The position numbers and the translations under genes are program-made. Below the pieces are notes generated by a model. It was not told where the DNA came from, did not search any database, and was given only the letters and a program-made list of their open reading frames with translations. This document shows, piece after piece, positions 52,570-63,424 of a stretch of 64,000 nt of DNA; positions within the stretch are counted from its first letter, which is position 1; the number at the start of each line of letters is the position of its first letter. The DNA is taken from positions 23,109,121-23,173,120 of the forward strand of contig OZ038495.1 of NCBI GenBank assembly GCA_964036315.1. Direction: 5' to 3'. Source of the DNA: Acanthosepion esculentum (lineage: Eukaryota > Mollusca > Cephalopoda > Sepiida > Sepiidae).

Positions 52570-53260
52570 GTAATGCATGGCTGATGTTAACCTCCAGAAG
52601 AGTGACTCATTGTGTCTTGTCAGACTAATGTTTTCCACTGGCATGAAGTGGAAACAGTATATTGAATCAATTGCTCGGTCTGCAGTTAAGAAAGTTCACT
52701 GTGTCATGGGAGACAATTTTTTTCTGCTAGAATCTATCTTACATATCTACCATTTATCCTTGCTTTGAATATTACTGCCAGATATGGTCCAGTGCTTCTG
52801 CTATATATTTAGAGATTCTTTATAAAATACAAAGAACCTGCAATGTTATTGGTCCTGACCTGGCATCTTGGCTTCACTCACTTTCCCACTACTGTAACAT
52901 AGATTTCCTGTGCCTGTTCTATAAATACTTTCATGATAATTGTTCTGATGAACTTTTCTCTGTGGTACCTAAACTTTGAATTGTTTGGCAGCAAGGTCTA
53001 GTTGAAATGGCTAGATGTAACCATAAGTTCTTCTTGCTTGTGGAAATCTCTTCTGGCTTCTTGCTTCCCCGTCAACTTTGATCTTCAAAAATTTAAATGC
53101 AATGTCCATTGTTATCTTCTGTCTTCTTAATTTCTGCTCTTTTAATGTTCTCTCTTATTAACAGTCCTCTTTTTTTTTATATTCTCTAACATACAATAAC
53201 CCCTTGCATCTTAGTGGCTTTATTGCCTTGCTTGGGTTGAAATGATTAAAGAAGAGAAAT
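52570..53260 (+). pseudogene. LINE-A copy: reverse-transcriptase 3' end
   Basis: The frame from 52577 reads MFSTGMKWKQYIESIARSAV and KKVHCVMGDNFFLLESILHI. In other frames follow EYYCQIWSSASAIYLEILYK (about 52768-52830), CNVIGPDLASWLHSLSHYCN, LFYKYFHDNCSDEL and a final LSGFIALLGLK with TGATTAAAG at the end (53240-53250). This is the jockey/CR1-like C-terminal layout. At least three frameshifts and stops are present. Confidence 0.72.
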
Positions 53261-53478
53261 ACTGTATTTAATGACATATAAGACCATTTTTATCTTATAA
53301 AAAAACAAAAAAAAAAAAACAAAGTAAGTCTTATATATGAAATTGAGATTAATGTTTACCCAGAAGCTACAGACTATCAGTACTTATACTTAGCCTAACT
53401 TCATAATACACAAATGTCCCTAAATTAGAGACAGCTTCCTAATTCTTCCTCTCACCTCAATAAAGGTGGCTATGCAAC
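53261..53478. other. Spacer, nothing recognised
   Basis: AT-rich with an A-run near 53312. Confidence 0.35.
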
Positions 53479-53479
53479 A

Positions 53480-53735
53480 TGGCATGTAGATTTCAAGAGA
53501 CAGTTGAAATTTCTGGGACACATAATGAGGAAAGAGGGTTTGGAGAAAGTAACACTTACAGGGCCTATTGAGAGACAGAGGGAGACATGATATACCTAAG
53601 AATCTTGTGTAAATAGATGACAGAATGTGAACTGGTAGGAATAGTAAGAGGATAAATATTTCTAACAGCTACGAAGGATAGGAAGTTGGGGATAACCATG
53701 ATCAGCCATATCCTGAATTGACATGATACATAATA
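53480..53735 (+). pseudogene. LINE-B fragment with intact FLGHIMRKEGLE motif
   Basis: RQLKFLGHIMRKEGLEKVTL, then TGPIERQRET is read from 53498 in one frame. It is followed in others by LCK.MTECELVGIVRG (about 53600-53650), TATKDRKLG (about 53668) and the MISHILN end (about 53698). Best-preserved example of this motif in the window. Confidence 0.7.
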
Positions 53736-54095
53736 AAGAACCTCAAAAAGATTAAAGAAATTGAATAGCTTGATCAATTTGTCAATCTGTGAAATTACAG
53801 TTTCCAGAGTCTTATCAGACATATCACATATCTGTTGAAATCACTCCACCAGAAAACAAAGTATCACATTTTCATTAACATTTGATTTCTTTCAAGAATA
53901 TAGGTTTATAAAGAAACATGTTTCAATCAAAAATTACTTAAGTGTTAACCAAAATGGCATTTAAGTCATTCAACTAGAAAATTAGAATTAATGGATTTTA
54001 CATTTCAGTCTGATATATCACTGATATACCCGAAACTCCCAAGTCAAATTACATCACCAACGACCACCTCCGGCGCCTACCTAAGAGCGTATTTT
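53736..54095. other. No gene seen
   Basis: Short spacer with no recognised element. Confidence 0.35.
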
Positions 54096-54099
54096 TTAA

Positions 54100-54290
54100 T
54101 TATTCTTCAAATGTCATTTAGTGGATACCCATATTTAAGAAGATACCCTATTTACTTTTTAAACAGTATTTATTTAATCTACTGGCTTGTGTACTTGAGA
54201 AAACTAAATAAAGAAAATGTGTCCTCTGACAGGATACAATTCTGCTTCCCCCTTTTCAAGAGGAACTCCCATCTAATCCAGAATATTAGA
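54100..54290 (-). mobile_element. S5 SINE, head decayed
   Basis: GTGGATACCCATATTTAAGA, TTTTTAAACAGTATTTATTT, CTACTGGCTTGTGTACTTGA and TGTGTCCTCTGACAGGATAC match the S5 tail-to-head order in reverse, as in the left arm of P4. Confidence 0.65.
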
Positions 54291-54965
54291 CATTAATTTA
54301 TAGATATGAAATCATGAATTTACCTCGCTGAATGAGTTTTTTTTAAGTTTTTTTTTATTATACAGGTACAAAAATTTTAATCATGACAAGAAAACAGTCT
54401 CAATTTCAACTGAGTGATCAAAATCTTATAGAAATCTGAAAAGAAAAAGAAAGAATTGAGGATATCTTAAAGTAGTCCCATTTTATTGATTAATGGATCA
54501 GGATATTGGGGAAATCATTATGATATTGATATTAGAATTTGCATTATAATATCCAAGTTGTCATGAAATATATTTTTTATAAATGTGTGCCCAGAATTAA
54601 TCCACTAATCCTACCATAATGTGGATTAGCTTAAAAATAGATGGCTCCATATAAGTATCAGCAGAGGTAGCTTAAATTGAGCAGCCTTTGTATGCACATA
54701 AGGGTGGGAGGAGGGAGAGATTAAATCTTTGAAATTATATCTCTAAGACCTTTGTTATAATTTCTCCTAAGGAGATTAATAAAATCCCATATTGGCAGTG
54801 ATTTCCTCCAGCCTACTCTAATCTGCTACTGACAAAATGTGCGTTTGCATATATGCCCCTATATATTCACAACCGGTAAACATTAGTGAATGCCTATCTC
54901 TCTTTTGATAAATGATTTGTTGATTTCTGTCTGAATTTCTGGGATGAGGAGATCATCGTTTACTC
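54291..54965. other. No gene seen; AT-rich spacer
   Basis: No recognised element. Confidence 0.45.
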
Positions 54966-54969
54966 TATT

Positions 54970-55458
54970 CATGAGCTGACTATTATCCTCATCTTCATTG
55001 TGTTATCACAATGTTTTGACCATTGTGCCTTCCAGCTTTCATTAGATAGAATTCTCTATGAAGGATATATGTCGCTCCAGGTAACCTACAGGGAATTCCC
55101 AACTAAACCCTTTATTCAATCTATAGAAGTAAACTGTTCTTGTTCCACTGAACATGTCTAGGTATATTTCATCCCATTCTTATTTTTAGTACTGCTCGGT
55201 TATTGTTCACAGTGTTTCCACTGAGTTCAAGTATACACTGCCCAGCCCAAGGATTGAACTCACGATTACTATATCACCAAATTCACAAACCAATGCATTA
55301 ATCTACTAATCTATTATCCCATGAGATTTTGGTGACATGGTAATTGTGAGTTCAATACCTGGCCCGTGCAGAGATTATGGCCTGAGGCCACAACGGTTGA
55401 AATGTCATGATAACAGCAACAACAAAGATGAGGATAATAGCCTGTATGCAAATAATTT
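54970..55458. repeat. Palindrome P5: S3 SINE pair head to head, right arm internally deleted
   Basis: The left arm (minus strand, 54970-55318) is a nearly complete S3 SINE with B-box complement AGGATTGAACTCACGATTAC (55249-55268). The right arm (plus, about 55322-55458) has the head GGTGACATGGTAATTGTGAG plus TTCAATACC, then jumps to the 3' part CCACAACGGTTGAAATGTCA followed by AACAACAAAGATGAGG. About 200 bases present in the left arm are missing from the right. Confidence 0.75.
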
Positions 55459-55872
55459 GTTGACTTAATTAAAAAAATACTACTTAACACATTGGGTTTA
55501 ATAAAATGTAGATCTTTAAAAAAAATTCTTAGAATTATGATGCAACAATATAACTTCAAAGAAAAATATCAGAAAAAAATTCTTATAACCCATTGAATCT
55601 CTATTTTTTTTTCTAGGGACATGTACAAGTAGTAAATGATTGGATATCAGAATACTAATTCTGCAGTGAGAAAATTTACAATAAATATTAACTGAGCAGA
55701 CAAGATTCCTCTTTTACAGAACATCTTAGAAATCAATAAGAGCTTAGACAGAATTCTCTATGTAGGTTGTTTGTTAACTCGAACCCTGGATTATTACATA
55801 GCACATGTGATCCTGTCAACTAATCTGTAGGACAGAATTATATACTAGCTGAAAAAAGAAAATATAACCATT
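55459..55872. other. No gene seen; AT-rich spacer
   Basis: No recognised element. Confidence 0.4.
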
Positions 55873-55873
55873 A

Positions 55874-55896
55874 AACACACACACACACACACACAC

Positions 55897-55978
<82 letters not shown>
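55874..55978. repeat. Triple compound microsatellite (AC)n(AT)n(AG)n
   Basis: About 12 AC, 25 AT and 13 AG units in direct succession. Confidence 0.95.
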
Positions 55979-55982
<4 letters not shown>

Positions 55983-56082
55983 TAAAGATAGATAGAGTAA
56001 AGAAAGATAAAAAAAATGAAAGAAAGAATATTTCAGGTTTTCAAGATAAATGAAAATAAAAAATAAGTCAATTCATTATTTT

Positions 56083-56780
56083 TTTAATCATTTCACCCCA
56101 AGCAAGGAGATAAAGTCACTAAGACACAAGGGGTTACTGAAAGTGAAAGAATCTGAGAAAAACTTTATTGAGAAAAGGGGAACAATAAAACAACAGGATT
56201 CAAGGATACAGAAAATGACAATTGACATTGCATTTAAGTCAACAGGAAATTAAGAGGTTGGAAACATATTCCACAAGAAAAAAAGTGTGAGAAAAGAAAC
56301 TGATATAGAACTTATGGTTACATCTAGTATTTTCAACAGTTAAATGATAAGACCTTACAGCCAATCAAGTACTGAGTTTAAATTCATGAACTCCAGCTAC
56401 CAAAGAGAAAAGTTATCAAAACAATTACCATGAAAATATCTATAGAAAAGACACATGGAAACTATATTATGGCAGTAGGAAAGTGAACTGAAGCTGAGGT
56501 GCCGTATCAGGACTGATAACATTGCCAATTCTTTAGATTTTGTCAAGAATCTCTAGATACATAGCAGATGCACAAAGCCAAATTTGGCATCAATACTCAA
56601 TGCATGGATGAATAGTAAAATTATAAATAGATAGATTCTGGTGAGAAAAATTATCTAGAATGGCACAGTGAACCAACTTTCTTTGTAGCAGACCTAGCAA
56701 TTGATTCAAGAGAATCATTCAATTTCATGTCAATAGAATATGTTAGATGGGGAAAGAGTGAAATGAAGTTATTTGAAAAA
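56083..56780 (-). pseudogene. LINE-A copy: reverse-transcriptase 3' end
   Basis: The minus-strand frame at about 56735-56655 reads MKLNDSLESIARSATKKVGS. Downstream blocks match the other copies, and the end is the complement of GGGGTGAAATGATTAAA at 56086-56102. As elsewhere, the stop is followed at once by an A-rich tail (T run on the plus strand at 56079-56085). Confidence 0.7.
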
Positions 56781-56809
56781 CCTGCAGATTTGATAAATAC
56801 AATAAAATA

Positions 56810-56995
56810 AAACAACAAGGCTATCCTAAGGGAGCTGGAATTGTTACCTGGATTTATTATTGGAAGGAATAGTTTTAATAATATAAGATATGCAGATGAC
56901 CCTGTGTTGATGGCAGGCACAGAAAGAAAATACAGGACTTCTTAGAAAAGGGAACTAACCATCAACTACTGTAAGGAAGAAAGTAAAAAAAATGA
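56810..56995 (+). pseudogene. LINE-B copy with YADD polymerase box, left part
   Basis: The frame reads RELELLPGFIIGRNSFNNIR, then YADD (56889-56900), PVLMAGTERKLQDFLEK. YADD is the catalytic motif of non-LTR reverse transcriptases; the following residue is proline where relatives have threonine (YADDTVLMA). This is the only catalytic reverse-transcriptase motif seen in the window. The copy is interrupted by the SINE that starts near 57010. Confidence 0.7.
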
Positions 56996-57009
56996 AAAAG
57001 AAGCAATTG

Positions 57010-57302
57010 ATTGATTAAAATGCTTTTCTTAAAGCTTATCAACTCTTTGTAGGTTATTTAAAAATTAAATATATTTTGGATTGTAAGAGTAGTTCTTTTT
57101 ATGAGTGAATTTTGTATTATTTTTTGAGAATAAAAATGCTTTTTCCAGATACAAGTCCTACTAATTAACCCATATCTGGGGGGCATTCATACTGTTTTCA
57201 AGGGTATTTGTGTAAAAGAATGTAACAAACCTGACTGGAATGCAATCTCAGTTCTCCGAGTTCTCATTCCAAGCCATTATACACCACCCACACATCTGTC
57301 CA
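57010..57302 (-). mobile_element. S1-type SINE without 5S, inserted into LINE-B
   Basis: Plus-strand AGCTTATCAACTCTTTGTAG plus GTTATTTAAA is the common tail. ACTAATTAACCCATATCTGG, TTTTCAAGGGTATTTGTG, GACTGGAATGCAATCTCAG (B-box complement) and CCATTATACACCACCCACAC (A-box complement) follow. There is no 5S sequence beyond 57302, where LINE-B resumes. Confidence 0.7.
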
Positions 57303-57912
57303 AGATGCAAACTACGAATTGGAAATGTCAACATGAAACAGGTACAGAAGTTTAAATATCTGAAGTGTTTTAACACAGAATGCGACACTGGATATGCATT
57401 GGATTAGCAAAACAAGCATTCAGAAAGCTAGCTAAAGTACCAAGAAACAGGATATTTCATTAAAAAACAAAGAAAAGAGTTCTGAACTGTCATGTAATAT
57501 CAATCCTCTTGTATGGCAGTGAATACTGGACAATCTCCTTACAGATGAAGAGAAAACTGGAGAAATGTGGTTCTACAGAAGGATGCTGAGAATTCCATGA
57601 TGGAGTGTGTCAGCAACAAAGAAGTTTTAAGGAAAATGAAAACAAAAAGGGTACAAACTCAAATTCAGAAGGAGATTGCTGAAATTTCCTGGAGATATAA
57701 GGAGAAAAGAGGGCTTGGAGAATTTGAGACTCACAACTCATATAGAAAACGAGGGGAAGGTATTGGGTCATCTATCTGATGAACTTGTGAGAATGAGTAG
57801 CAGAATAGGAGGCTTGGCAAAATGAAAAAGTTTGCTAAAGGTGAGAAGAGATAGGAGGTTGTGGAGAGCCATGATTGGCCACGTCCTGAAAGGACAAGGC
57901 AAATAGAAGTCA
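57303..57912 (+). pseudogene. LINE-B copy, right part to the C terminus
   Basis: Continues the interrupted ORF: CKLRIGNVNMKQVQKFKYLK (about 57308-57370), a KVPRNRIFH.KTKKRVLNC-like stretch, MWFYRRMLRIP equivalents near 57565, a frame MMECVSNKEVLRKMKTKRVQ (57598-57660), YKEKRGLGEFE and the terminal RLWRAMIGHVLKGQ equivalent (about 57855-57896). Together with the left part it spans from the YADD box to the C terminus, with frameshifts. Confidence 0.7.
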
Positions 57913-59330
57913 CAACAAAAAACTGAATAATGAATAACAGTTACAAGCATTTGACTATTTGTATTCCTCAATTAAGTTTCATAAATATTTTATAAAGAAA
58001 ATGAAGGAGGGAAGACATGCAACATATAAAAGAAGACAATTAAGAAAATAAAAATAAAAATGAATACATATACAAATATTAGATAAAAAAGTCTTTTGTC
58101 AGCATTTTATATTTTAATTATATTACATGGATAATATATGAGGTCAGTAAAGATGACATTCAGCACAAAATTTCTCCTTGAGTTAATCTATACTTATGAC
58201 AATGTATTTGTTGGTTTGTACTTTCAAGGCTTCATATTTCAAAAATTTAATTAATTTATGTAATTCTGAACAGGTTTGATAGTTTACAGCCTAGAGAGTA
58301 TCATTGATAGATTTTTGATTCCTGTAATTACTTAAATGAAATTGCTACCAGTTGAAACTTTACTAGAATTTAGTCTATGCCATTCATGGCTTTATAACTT
58401 GAGAACCACATTCATTTTTAGCCTTACTGGACAAAATAAATTTAGAGATGGGGCACTGGTTTGTTATAACATCACTAATTGTTATTATTATTAAAACACC
58501 CAACGATGGGAATTTATTTAAGTTAAAAGCAACACTGTAGAATTGTGAGGTGAAATGAAATACTTTAAACTATAGGCTGTAAGAAAGTGTCTTCCCAAGT
58601 TAGGGTTTGTGAACCACTTGAGTACTGCAACCACTTATCATCATATTAATATTCTGTGGGGGTTGGTTTGGTGTAAGATGGGGTGATTTAACTCAGTAAA
58701 GGGTGGGGTTACTTGGATCAATAGTTGAAGCAGGTAACTTGCCTCAGTGAGATCTGGGAAATTCTGCTAAGATGATTGAAATCACTGTGTTAGTATCTAT
58801 ATAAATCACCATGGAATTCCCAGAGATATTGTGAATATTATCTATTTATAATTAGGAGCAAAAAGGACCATTTTTTTGTCAGTTAAATTTTTTTAAATTC
58901 AAGGAGAAAAAAATTTCTGAAAATTTCTGAATTTAAATCATGTAAAAAATATGAACTCATTTAGAAAATTTGAATGAGCAAAAAAAAAAAAAAAATTGAT
59001 AAAAATATTAGGGTTGGGAATAAGTAACATTTTTGTAGATACAGAAAAGATGAATAGTTAAAATAAAAATACTTTTATCATTTTATTGTACTGGTAATTT
59101 TACAAAAAATACTCAATCAGTGACAATACTTTGAGCATTCACTAAATTAAAAAATAAACTGTCAAGAAAATAAAATCCATTCTAAATTATAATTTGAATT
59201 AATGTTTAAAAGGGTGGATCAATAAGTCAAAAGTAATTGTAATTATTTAATTAATTTTGATCTAAAAGATTCACTGAGTAACATTTGATCAGTGTGATTA
59301 ATATTCATCGAATCAAGTGAATTTTAAAGG
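57913..59330. other. No gene seen; AT-rich spacer
   Basis: About 1.4 kb without recognised repeat. A poly-A run lies at 58980-58995. Confidence 0.45.
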
Positions 59331-59334
59331 ACTG

Positions 59335-59682
59335 ATTGATTGATTTGTTTTTTACAGCTTATCAACCTTTTTTAGGTTATTTAAAGCCAAAAAATATTTT
59401 TAGATTGCAATTTTTGGAGATAATAATGATTTACTGATACAAGCTCTACTAATTAACTTAGAGGTGGACTCATACTAAGGGTATTTGCACATGTGAACCT
59501 GACTGGAATTGGAACTTGGCTCTCTGATTTCCAATTCCAAGGTATTATACATCACACCACCCACACTAAGCTTACAGCACCTGGTGATCTCAATTGGTCA
59601 ACCATCTAGGTAGTGACCAGGCTCGACATGGCTTAACTTCAGTGATTGTATAACTGATATTTCAACATGATATGGCTGCAAG
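59335..59682 (-). mobile_element. S1 SINE: composite 5S rRNA-tRNA, full length
   Basis: Minus-strand 59682-59570 follows 5S rRNA: CTTGCAGCCATATCATGTTG, ATCACTGAAGTTAAGCCATG, CGAGCCTGGTCACTACCTAG and CCAGGTGCTGTAAGC, with a mutated stretch at CACCTGG. The tRNA-like part, body and shared tail (GCTTATCAACCTTTTTTAGG and TTATTTAAAGCC on plus) follow to 59350. Confidence 0.85.
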
Positions 59683-60324
59683 TCGAATTTTAAAGGAAGA
59701 CAATTATACTGAAAATATATATTTGTTGTAATAAAATGTTCTTTTCATCATTATGTTAGGATCTTACTCTACTTACATAAAGTTGTTACTCTATAATGTA
59801 CGAAGAGGATCAATGAGCAAGTAGTCTGTAGCCTGACAAGTTGTCATCAGCTAAATTTTGGTCTGAAAATTTCACTGTATAATATATGATCGAGGTAAGT
59901 AATATTCCACATTAAATCAAGTGTATTGAGAAGAAAGAAGATTATGTTGAAAAATAAGTATTTGTATAAAATAAATGCTTTATTTCAACATTTGGCTGTG
60001 GGTTTATTGAGATGCCTACATAAACCTAAATAAAGTTTTGCTTTCATGAGTAAAATTGTAAATTATAAACTATTTTCATGAATCAATGTTTTATGATGAT
60101 TGCATTGTACAATGCTAACAGATTTTCCTAATTTGGAAATTAATAAGAGAAAGAGAGACAAGAATCAAATATCTTGTCAAGTGGTTGAGACTGCATTTTC
60201 AGAATTAAAAGTAGTTCTACACTTACTTCCATGACAAGCTTAAATATATTTTAAATTTACTGGGTGTTGATTCTAATAGCAAGGTCAGATAGATAACTAA
60301 TTGTTCAAGCAATCTCAAGTTTCT

Positions 60325-60363
<39 letters not shown>

Positions 60364-61845
60364 CACATATATATATAGTGTGTGTGATTTATTAGAGGAA
60401 ATTAAATTTATGAAATTGACCAATAATTATTAGAAATTCATTAATGATTATTAGTGATTGAGGTTTTTATTCAATAAGCTTTGATTTATTAACTGAGATA
60501 AAGAGAGATAAATGATACTTGTGTTGGAAAAATAAAATTATTTCTATATAGAGTGGTGAAAAAAAGAGAATTTGATACCCTATTAAAAGAGTACGGCTAA
60601 AATGATAAATTGTCAAAAGTTATGAGCTATCTTCAAAAGTAATACAAAAGAAATGAGAATAAATAGTACATAAAATTAAGAGATACTTATATGGGGAGAA
60701 TTTCTTTGCTTACAAAATGTAATCATTTAAAACTGATAACTAAAAAATAAGAATGACATGCAGTGTAAGCACTATTAACAAATGTTATTTTAAAAATACT
60801 TTGAAAATTTCAAAGAATATAAATTAAAAATGATTTTAAGTATGTATCAGAATAGAAAAATTAATAAAAATTAATCTTACATTAATTTTTTTGACAGACA
60901 TATAGGAACTTAACATTTATCATTTCAGACTTAATTACTAACATCAGGACAAAAATATATAACAAGATAAATAATCAAATAAGAAAGAAAAATAAAAAGC
61001 TAAATCTATAAAATATTATATATTCAGAAACAATTTAACTGTATGTACATATATCTAATAAACCAAGAAGGAATATAAGTATGATATTACCAATGCATTA
61101 CACATACAATACATGAGAGTGCATGTTTAAGCATGTGTATGTATGAAGTCTGAATCTCTTATGTAAAAGCAAAGAATAACCATAAGATTTTGTAAATAAT
61201 AAAAGTGCTGAGTAGACTATGATATCCCTTTTCGGTTCAAATGAACTGTTTAGCATAAAAGTTACATGTTAACTATTTTGAATGATTAAATTTAAAAGAG
61301 GAAACCATCATGCTTAGTTCCAATTTGATTAAAATGTCCAGCTAACATTCTAAGATCATGCCATCAGAATGGTGGGAGTAGCATTCAAGATAATTCACAA
61401 ACTCCTAGAGCACAAAATAACAACAAATCAGTTTATAGTACTGTGAAAATGTAACGTTTTCAAACATTTAAAAAAAATATCGAAGAAGCTTACCCAGTCT
61501 GTTTACCCCAGTGATAGTCTCCATGTTTGTAGGATTTCAATATTTTAAGAATCCAGGGGGAGAGGAAAAAAATAAAATAGAAAGAAAAAAAAAAGAAACT
61601 GAGGGAACGTGATCAATATTATTTTTTGTTTTTGTTTTCCCTCAATAAAATTCCTGTATGAAAGTGAAAGTGAAAGTGATACTGATGAATATTATAGAAT
61701 TCCAAATATTCTTTGATTCTTTTTTTTCTCCTCTCTCTCTCTCAAGTGAATAAATGAATTTCCTTTGACATAAAAATCAGACATCAACAGATGAAGGAGT
61801 AATGCTAGTAGTAATTGTTGTGGTAATAATTGTGATTGTAGTAAG
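59683..61845. other. No gene seen; AT-rich spacer
   Basis: Over 2 kb with only a T run (60328-60356), a short CACACA(TA) patch after it, and a GAAAGT triplet repeat (61661-61677). Confidence 0.45.
60328..60377. repeat. Poly-T run followed by (CA)n(TA)n
   Basis: About 28 T bases, then ACACACACA and TATATATA. Confidence 0.9.
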
Positions 61846-61848
61846 AAT

Positions 61849-61869
61849 GGTGGTGGTGGTGGTGGTGGT
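61849..61869. repeat. (GGT)n microsatellite
   Basis: Seven GGT units in a GT-rich context. Confidence 0.9.
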
Positions 61870-62400
61870 AATTGTGTATGAAGTACAAATCCAGTTTTCC
61901 ACTAAGTAGGCTCATACTACCAAAAAGAAAGAGGAGAGCAGAGCATCACCATCCTTTACTGTGTCCGATATCTACTGGCATGAACAAAGATTTTCAATGG
62001 AAAGTGAGAGCCCAAGGCAAATATCTATATATGGTAAAACAGTGCCAACTTCACCATGGAGCTGAAACCCCCTCAAATCAATAGTGAAGAAAAGGCTGTA
62101 GCAAACCACCAATCATTGCCACTACTTTCCATGACTGTATTGATTACCCCATTTTGGGTGAATCCAATTAGAGGAGAAACACAACTACAAGCTAGAAGAT
62201 AGCAGCCAGTGACTGCCATAGAAGAGGAAAGAGAGAAAGAGAAAGGCTGCTGCTAATGCTACAACTGCTACTGCAGTAGCAGCAGCTATATTAGCAAACA
62301 ATCACTGAACATTGTATTGTTGTGACAGATCACACCAGTACTGCTGGCCAGAGTCTTCACACAGTCTACTTCTATTACATGCTAACACCTACTCTATCAA
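61870..62400. other. GC-richer stretch without recognised gene
   Basis: Base composition is visibly less AT-rich than the surroundings. A 70-codon plus frame (61872-62084) contains PLSRLILPKRKRRAEHHHPL but no known motif. A CTG/CAG-rich patch lies at 62247-62290 (GCTGCTGCTAATGCTACAAC, ACTGCAGTAGCAGCAGC). It could be transcribed non-coding sequence or an old repeat. Confidence 0.3.
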
Positions 62401-62916
62401 AGACATTTTCAATATCTTTTCATTAATAAATAAATCTACATTGACCAAACTATTACTAAATAAAATTTAAATTGAGGTGTTAAAGTCTAGAGTAATAATA
62501 TAATTATCAAATTCACACACTCATAAAGCTTTAATCAATTAAAACAGGAGATGTTAAAGTTTCTCAAAAATAGTGAGATAAGAACCACCTTGAATTTTGG
62601 AATCTTAACTGTTCAGTCAGTCGACAACTTACTGAGGTAGCTTACATTATCATAGCAAATGTTCAATTTGTACAAAACGTCAATGTTAGATGTTCAGAAT
62701 ATTGACAGTCTTTATTGATAATATATGACACAAAGTCAAGGAAAGCAAAACAAGCAAGGAACTCTGAAAGGATGAGGAATACAATTGGCTGTCAAGTAAT
62801 CGTTGTTCATATTCAAGACATTTTATAAATGTGAATACATCACAAAATAACCAGCCATGGCAAAGAACATCTATAGATTCACTCTCCATATAAAGCTGGT
62901 CTTGTGAACTTCAACA

Positions 62917-63092
62917 GCCAATCAGAATAGCCGATACATTAATGTAGATATGTAATTTCTGAGTAACCATGGAGACAGTGATGTCAAAATCTGCAGAGTT
63001 TTCTCCACCAGTGAATTTATATAATTACACACAGCCAATGTTCATTGGACTCCCACTCAGATATAAATTAGGCTAACAAGAGATTCAATGGA
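62917..63092 (+). promoter_or_regulatory. Promoter-like cluster: CCAAT, X-box, CRE-like, CCAAT pair, TATA
   Basis: Within 150 bases: CCAAT at 62918-62922; GTAACCATGGAGAC at 62963-62976, one or two changes from the RFX X-box GTNNCCATGGNAAC; TGATGTCA at 62979-62986, one base from the CREB/ATF site TGACGTCA; CCAAT at 63035-63039 with an inverted ATTGG at 63044-63048; TATAAATT at 63062-63069. X-box, CRE-like and CCAAT in this order is a known cooperative arrangement. A plus-strand start near 63090 would fit the TATA spacing. A short minus frame (62889-62686) could alternatively be served on the other strand. No transcript or first exon is shown. Confidence 0.3.
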
Positions 63093-63372
63093 TGCATTTT
63101 TGTACACATTAACAGTCGTACAGCGCATACACGCAAATATACAGATAATAATGATGTGGTATGAGAACACAGATGTTTGCGTGTGCAGTAACAACAGAAC
63201 TCATCATATGACAAGTGATTCCTTTTGTAGGGACATAGTGTAAATTTTAAACAGGAATGTTTTTTGGTGAGATAAAACAGGAGAGCTAAAAATTAAGTTT
63301 ATTTTCCTTTCTTTTTTTAACATTGATAATGTGTGTGTTTGTGTGTTTTAAATATCATATAATATCTAAAAA

Positions 63373-63424
<52 letters not shown>

